64,000 nt of DNA from Malikia sp041190985. Lineage in GTDB: Bacteria; Pseudomonadota; Gammaproteobacteria; Burkholderiales; Burkholderiaceae_C. Shown piece by piece: positions 62,664 to 64,000 of this stretch. The DNA is taken from assembly GCA_041190985.1 (NCBI GenBank), contig JBEEPT010000159.1, forward strand, positions 38,551-102,550, read 5' to 3'. A program made the position numbers and the translations under genes. A model generated the notes under the pieces. The model saw nothing but the letters and a program-made list of their open reading frames with translations, was not told where the DNA came from and did no database searches. The first letter of the stretch is position 1, and each line of letters starts with the position of its first letter.

Positions 62664-64000
<1,337 letters not shown>

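Overview
The window is GC-rich, densely coded chromosomal DNA of a betaproteobacterium, most likely Burkholderiales and close to Comamonadaceae. Supporting signs are the methionine synthase whose C-terminal half is a separate gene preceded by an S-adenosylhomocysteine (SAH) riboswitch, the conserved run M61 peptidase - DUF3429 - DsbC - UbiH-type hydroxylase - MOSC - YchF, and the many LysR-controlled catabolic blocks with branched-chain-type ABC transporters. The assignment is inferred from gene content only.

Layout. 1-213: end of a GTP cyclohydrolase II gene. 267-4144: MFS transporter, LysR regulator and a divergent methylmalonate-semialdehyde dehydrogenase. 4478-7488: an exported DUF1800/DUF1501 pair. 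7594-23812: a catabolic region built from a family III CoA-transferase, a Liv-type ABC transporter with two permease pairs around one ATPase pair, an SDR, a SnoaL-like protein, three glutathione S-transferase-like proteins, a LysR regulator, an aldehyde dehydrogenase, a second nearly identical binding protein and a CitE-like lyase. 24019-26578: a SorC-type regulator with two unrecognised proteins. 26834-32560 (minus strand) and 33256-37882 (plus strand): a divergent sugar-type locus (hydrolase, binding protein, ABC transporter, PfkB kinase; then a Rossmann/SAF oxidoreductase and acetoin-dehydrogenase-like E1alpha, E1beta and E2). 37982-39471: wrecked AraC and GMC-oxidoreductase genes. 39533-45481: a shikimate-dehydrogenase-like protein, a chemoreceptor, an IS3 remnant, LysR, a class II aldolase and an orphan TRAP binding protein. 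45608-45684: tRNA with anticodon CAT. 45759-52290: housekeeping block.

52509-62442 is the most unusual part. A 528-residue protein carries 32 tandem Thr/Ser-rich octapeptides followed by a calcium-binding-loop region. It is followed by a SPINDLY/OGT-type glycosyltransferase, a glycosyltransferase-methyltransferase fusion and a second methyltransferase that duplicates the fusion's C-terminal half. Converging on these from the other strand are a type I secretion ABC exporter, its HlyD-type adaptor and an unrecognised 266-residue protein. I read this as a candidate pathway that glycosylates and perhaps methylates the repeat protein and exports it; that link is inference from family membership and gene order.

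The window closes with the riboswitch and the first 445 codons of the cobalamin-dependent methionine synthase half-gene.
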